Below, piece by piece: positions 61,439-64,000 of a stretch of DNA of 64,000 bases. The stretch lies in the NCBI GenBank assembly GCA_030005635.1, contig JARUHP010000006.1, forward strand, positions 106,252 through 170,251, written 5' to 3'. Under the pieces are notes generated by a model. It did not search any database. It had not been told where the DNA came from and saw nothing but the letters and a program-made list of their open reading frames with translations. The DNA comes from Deltaproteobacteria bacterium IMCC39146. GTDB taxonomy: Bacteria; Desulfobacterota; Desulfuromonadia; Desulfuromonadales; BM103. Both the position numbers and the translations under genes were made by a program. Positions within the stretch are counted from its first letter, which is position 1; each line of letters begins with the position of its first letter.

Positions 61439-62638
61439 TCACCTCTCCACCAGGGCCATTTTTTTGTTGTACCAGTTCATAAATAAAGATGTCGACAGAC
61501 TGAAGGACAGGTAGATGAGCATGATCAGAGCTACGCCCTCAATTGCCTGTCCCGTCTGATTGATTGTAGTGTTGGTTACAGCTACGAAGTCCGCGTAGCC
61601 AATGGCGATCGCCAAGGAGCTGTTCTTGGTCAGGTTGAGCATCTGACTGGTCAATGGCGGAATGATCACGCGCAGAGCCTGGGGCAAGACCACCAGGTGC
61701 AGAACCTGACCGGAGCGCAAGCCAACAGCTTTGGCTGCCTCAACCTGGCCATGCCCAACAGACTGGATGCCGGCACGTACGATCTCAGCGACGAACGCCG
61801 CGGTGTAAAAGACTAGGCCGAGCAAAAGAGCGCTGAATTCAGGGCTCACTGTGACCCCACCTGTGAAATTGAATCCTCTTAACGCCGGTATGTCCATGGC
61901 GGTTGGAGCGCCGGCGAAAACCCATGTCAGCAAAGGCAAGCCTATGCTGAGGGCCAAGGTGACGCGAATCGTTGGAAAGATCTTTCCGGTTTGTGCCTGT
62001 CTGCGTTTCCCCCAGCGGTTTAGATACCAGCCAATCGCCAGTGCCGCAATGAAAGCCCAGCCCATGGTTCCATGTACTGCATGTGCCTCGGGGACGCCGA
62101 AGATGAGACCGCGGTTGCAGAGAAAAACACCCTCAAAGGGGTTGAGTGCCTGGCGAGGCGAGGGAAAAGACTCGTAAAAAATTGCGTACCAGAAGAAGAG
62201 CTGCAGTAGCACCGGAATGTTCTGCATCACTTCTATGTAGCCAGCGGCAAGCTTCGACACCAGCCAGTTGCTGGAGAGCCGGGCAACACCGACAAAGGTA
62301 CCGAGAATAAGCGTGAAGATGATGCCGATGAAGGAGACCTTCACCGTGTTCAAGGCGCCCACCAGGAGGGCATCGGCGTAACTGTCTGCGGCCGAATACT
62401 CAATAACCGACTCACCGATCTCGAAGCTGGCTTCCTTGTCGAGAAAACCAAAACCGGTCGCAATCGACTGCCGCTCAAGATTGGCCTGCGTGTTCGAGTA
62501 GAGGTAGTAGCTGACGACTGCAACCAGTAACAGGGCGACAACCTGAAAGACTATCGCCCTCTTTTCCGGGTTACGCCAGAAGGGGACCTCGCTTGGTACT
62601 AACTCGGCGTCTGCTGTAATGGCGGGATCTTTCTTCAC
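61439..62638 (-). CDS. aapQ: General amino-acid ABC transporter, permease AapQ
   Basis: 399 residues, AapQ/BztB type. N-terminal helix VFQVVALLLVAVVSYYLYS, a hydrophilic insert (about 170-260), and the EAA loop AGIQSVGHGQVEAAKAVGLR. Large polar-amino-acid permeases of this length are specific to the general L-amino-acid systems. Its stop is four bases before aapM. Confidence 0.93.
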   Translation of the reverse strand: MKKDPAITADAELVPSEVPFWRNPEKRAIVFQVVALLLVAVVSYYLYSNTQANLERQSIATGFGFLDKEASFEIGESVIEYSAADSYADALLVGALNTVKVSFIGIIFTLILGTFVGVARLSSNWLVSKLAAGYIEVMQNIPVLLQLFFWYAIFYESFPSPRQALNPFEGVFLCNRGLIFGVPEAHAVHGTMGWAFIAALAIGWYLNRWGKRRQAQTGKIFPTIRVTLALSIGLPLLTWVFAGAPTAMDIPALRGFNFTGGVTVSPEFSALLLGLVFYTAAFVAEIVRAGIQSVGHGQVEAAKAVGLRSGQVLHLVVLPQALRVIIPPLTSQMLNLTKNSSLAIAIGYADFVAVTNTTINQTGQAIEGVALIMLIYLSFSLSTSLFMNWYNKKMALVER

Positions 62639-62681
62639 GAATGTTCCTGTGTCTTTTTAAGCAAATTTTCCAAGAAATATT

Positions 62682-62711
62682 AGGGGAGGCGCCACACGCG
62701 ACACCTCCCCT
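62682..62711 (-). terminator. Intercistronic hairpin between aapJ and aapQ
   Basis: AGGGGAGG (62682-62689) pairs with CCTCCCCT (62704-62711), with more pairing inside. It lies just after the aapJ stop codon. Such stems usually stop most transcripts or protect the upstream message, so that more binding protein than permease is made. Confidence 0.7.
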
Positions 62712-62728
62712 GATCTTGCTACAAATGT

Positions 62729-63748
62729 TTACTTGAATGGAGGCGAGTACATCAGGCCGCCATTGGTCCAGAGAGCGTTCAGGCCGCGCTCGATACCGAG
62801 GGAGGTGTTCACGCCAACATTGCGCTCAAAAACTTCACCGTAGTTTCCAACCTGCTTGATGATGTTGTAAGCCCATTTCTCATCGAGGCCGAGGGACTTG
62901 CCGTTGCCTTCGATAACACCGAGGAAGCGCTGTACCATCGGATCGTTGCTCTTCATCTTCTCGTCGAGGTTTTTCGAAGTGATACCCATTTCTTCGGCGT
63001 TGATCATGGCCAGTACGGCAAAGTCAACGATGTCGCGGAATTGATCATCACCATGACGAACGGCAGGAGCCAGAGGCTCTTTAGAGATGATTTCAGGAAG
63101 GATTGAGTAATCTTTTGGGTTTGGAGCCACTCCGCGGGTTCCGGCCAACTGGGAAGCGTCGGAAGTCAGTACGTCACAACGACCGGCGAAGAAAGTTTTG
63201 GCCAATTCCGATGTGGACTCGATAACGACCGGGTTCCACTTCATATTATTGGAGCGGAAGAAGTCGGCGGCATTCTGCTCGGTAGTCGTTCCCGGCAGGA
63301 CGCAGACTGTCGCACCGTCCAGTTCCTTGGCGCTCTTGACGCCAAGCTTGTTCGGTACCATGAAACCCTGGCCGTCATAGTAATTGACGGTGACGAAGTT
63401 CAGGCCAAGCTGGGTGTCGCGACTCAGGGTGCGGGTTGCGTTACGGGTCAGTACGTCGATTTCGCCAGACTGCAGGGCGGTGAAACGCTGCTGGGCGGTC
63501 AGAGGGGTAAACTTGACTTTGCTGGCATCACCGAAGATGGCTGCGGCAACAGCACGAGCGGTGTCGACGTCCAGACCTTTCCAGACACCTTTTGAGTCAG
63601 GCATGCCAAAGCCGAAAACACCACCATTGACACCCGCCTGAATAAAACCCTTTTTCTTGACTGCGTCTAGGTCTTTCCCGGCGAAGGCTACGCCTGCGGC
63701 CAGCAAGGAAAGAATCATTACCAGTACTGTCAATCTGTTCAGTTTCAT
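62729..63748 (-). CDS. aapJ: General amino-acid ABC transporter, periplasmic binding protein
   Basis: 339 residues with a signal peptide (RLTVLVMILSLLAAGVAFA). AapJ/BztA features: GFIQAGVNGGVFGFGMPDSK, SGEIDVLTRNATRTLSRDTQ and GMCDVLTSDxSxL-like FFAGRCDVLTSDASQLAG. It delivers amino acids to AapQM. It is the first gene of the operon; the promoter must lie in 63749-63948. Confidence 0.95.
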   Translation of the reverse strand: MKLNRLTVLVMILSLLAAGVAFAGKDLDAVKKKGFIQAGVNGGVFGFGMPDSKGVWKGLDVDTARAVAAAIFGDASKVKFTPLTAQQRFTALQSGEIDVLTRNATRTLSRDTQLGLNFVTVNYYDGQGFMVPNKLGVKSAKELDGATVCVLPGTTTEQNAADFFRSNNMKWNPVVIESTSELAKTFFAGRCDVLTSDASQLAGTRGVAPNPKDYSILPEIISKEPLAPAVRHGDDQFRDIVDFAVLAMINAEEMGITSKNLDEKMKSNDPMVQRFLGVIEGNGKSLGLDEKWAYNIIKQVGNYGEVFERNVGVNTSLGIERGLNALWTNGGLMYSPPFK

Positions 63749-63948
63749 CTGTGAACCTCCTCATCGATTGTAGGGTTAGTGAACTGCATTGGGCAAGAGA
63801 CTTGTAATATTAGTCAAATAGCCTATTAAATATACGTTGTGACCTTCAACCTGTCAAATATGAATACGCCATATGTCGCTAGCAAATAAACTGTCCGGTG
63901 TTGTAGCACAACATCTGTCCGGTTCATTCTGTCCAGTAGGAGGACACT
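63749..63948. other. Region between aapJ and the insertion-sequence gene
   Basis: It contains the aapJ promoter region and probably the left end of an insertion sequence: the boxes CTGTCCGG, ACATCTGTCCGG and CTGTCCAGT recur between 63893 and 63937, and GTGTTGT/ACAACA can pair around 63898-63913. The exact IS end is not resolved. Confidence 0.45.
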
Positions 63949-64000
63949 ATGAAACGAACAGTTCTACAACAGGAGATCCGGATAATGCGTTTCGAAGAGA
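63949..64000 (+). mobile_element. Start of an insertion-sequence transposase gene, cut by the right edge
   Basis: The ATG at 63949 follows AGTAGGAGGACACT, and 17 codons are visible: MKRTVLQQEIRIMRFEE. I recall MKRTVLQ...MRFEE...GW as the start of ISNCY/IS1202-type helix-turn-helix transposases, so I call it one with moderate confidence; the catalytic domain lies outside the window. The repeated CTGTCC boxes upstream fit an IS terminus. Confidence 0.5.

Noticed and set aside
1..64000. tRNA, rRNA and CRISPR arrays
   Set aside because: I looked for tRNA-like cloverleaves with a TTCGA loop, rRNA signatures and regularly spaced direct repeats and saw none.

Overview
The window looks like a chromosome segment of an anaerobic, respiratory delta-proteobacterium of the Desulfuromonadales type (Geobacter, Desulfuromonas or Pelobacter relatives). 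The grounds are gene content rather than a marker gene: a periplasmic small-large-cytochrome b-protease [NiFe] hydrogenase operon laid out like Geobacter Hya, a nickel ECF transporter behind a GTGTTAC-N13-GTAACAC operator, a DUF1302/DUF1329/YCF48/RND cluster, a complete V/A-type ATPase operon, a GAF-GGDEF protein and a PilZ protein. No rRNA, tRNA or CRISPR array was seen.

Layout. 1-630 is the start of an M20 amidohydrolase cut by the window edge. About 1.26-8.23 kb is an AT-rich mobile island: a decayed recombinase, a primase-polymerase/SF3-type helicase, a paired inverted repeat that may be its origin, a small unknown gene, a serine recombinase, a 10-codon micro-ORF with an ideal ribosome site, and a SIR2-domain protein of the kind used in phage defence. 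The island abuts the first 34 codons of a broken comM/yifB gene at 8226-8330, so the junction lies inside comM. From 8.46 kb the GC-richer core chromosome resumes: trxB, a CDF metal exporter, sucCD, the nickel/cobalt ECF transporter operon, an SprT-like protease, a (p)ppGpp synthetase joined to TPR repeats, an inactivated permease gene, sixA and a MORN-repeat protein.

22.1-31.0 kb is one co-directional block: outer-membrane DUF1302 protein, DUF1329 protein, YCF48 beta-propeller, RND exporter and long-chain acyl-CoA/AMP ligase. It plausibly moves or activates a hydrophobic compound across the envelope. 31.1-34.3 kb holds a secreted protein, a 4Fe-4S protein and a diguanylate cyclase. 34.3-42.1 kb is the nine-gene V/A-ATPase operon (H/G, I, K, E, C, F, A, B, D), tightly packed with start-stop overlaps. 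42.2-51.9 kb carries housekeeping and accessory genes (TraB-like membrane protein, NYN-LOTUS protein, homocysteine methyltransferase, cupin, pseudouridine synthase, serine dehydratase, LysE exporter, YSC84 lipoprotein, PilZ, NAD-epimerase). 52.3-56.7 kb is the hydrogenase operon, ending in a lipoprotein cytochrome c. 57.1-58.7 kb is pckA behind a structured leader with a terminator. 59.5-63.7 kb is a general amino-acid ABC transporter (aapJQMP). The right edge enters an insertion-sequence transposase.

How the parts connect: the nickel importer can feed the [NiFe] hydrogenase; sucCD and pckA sit at the TCA/gluconeogenesis junction; sdaA, the asparaginase-like protein and the Aap transporter point to amino-acid use. 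Three kinds of dispersed intergenic repeat were found (30979/31048/58794; 43831/59402; 42157-42251). The most interesting items are the comM-disrupting satellite-like island, the hydrogenase small subunit whose proximal-cluster motif has Asp in place of a Cys, and the NikR-type operator.
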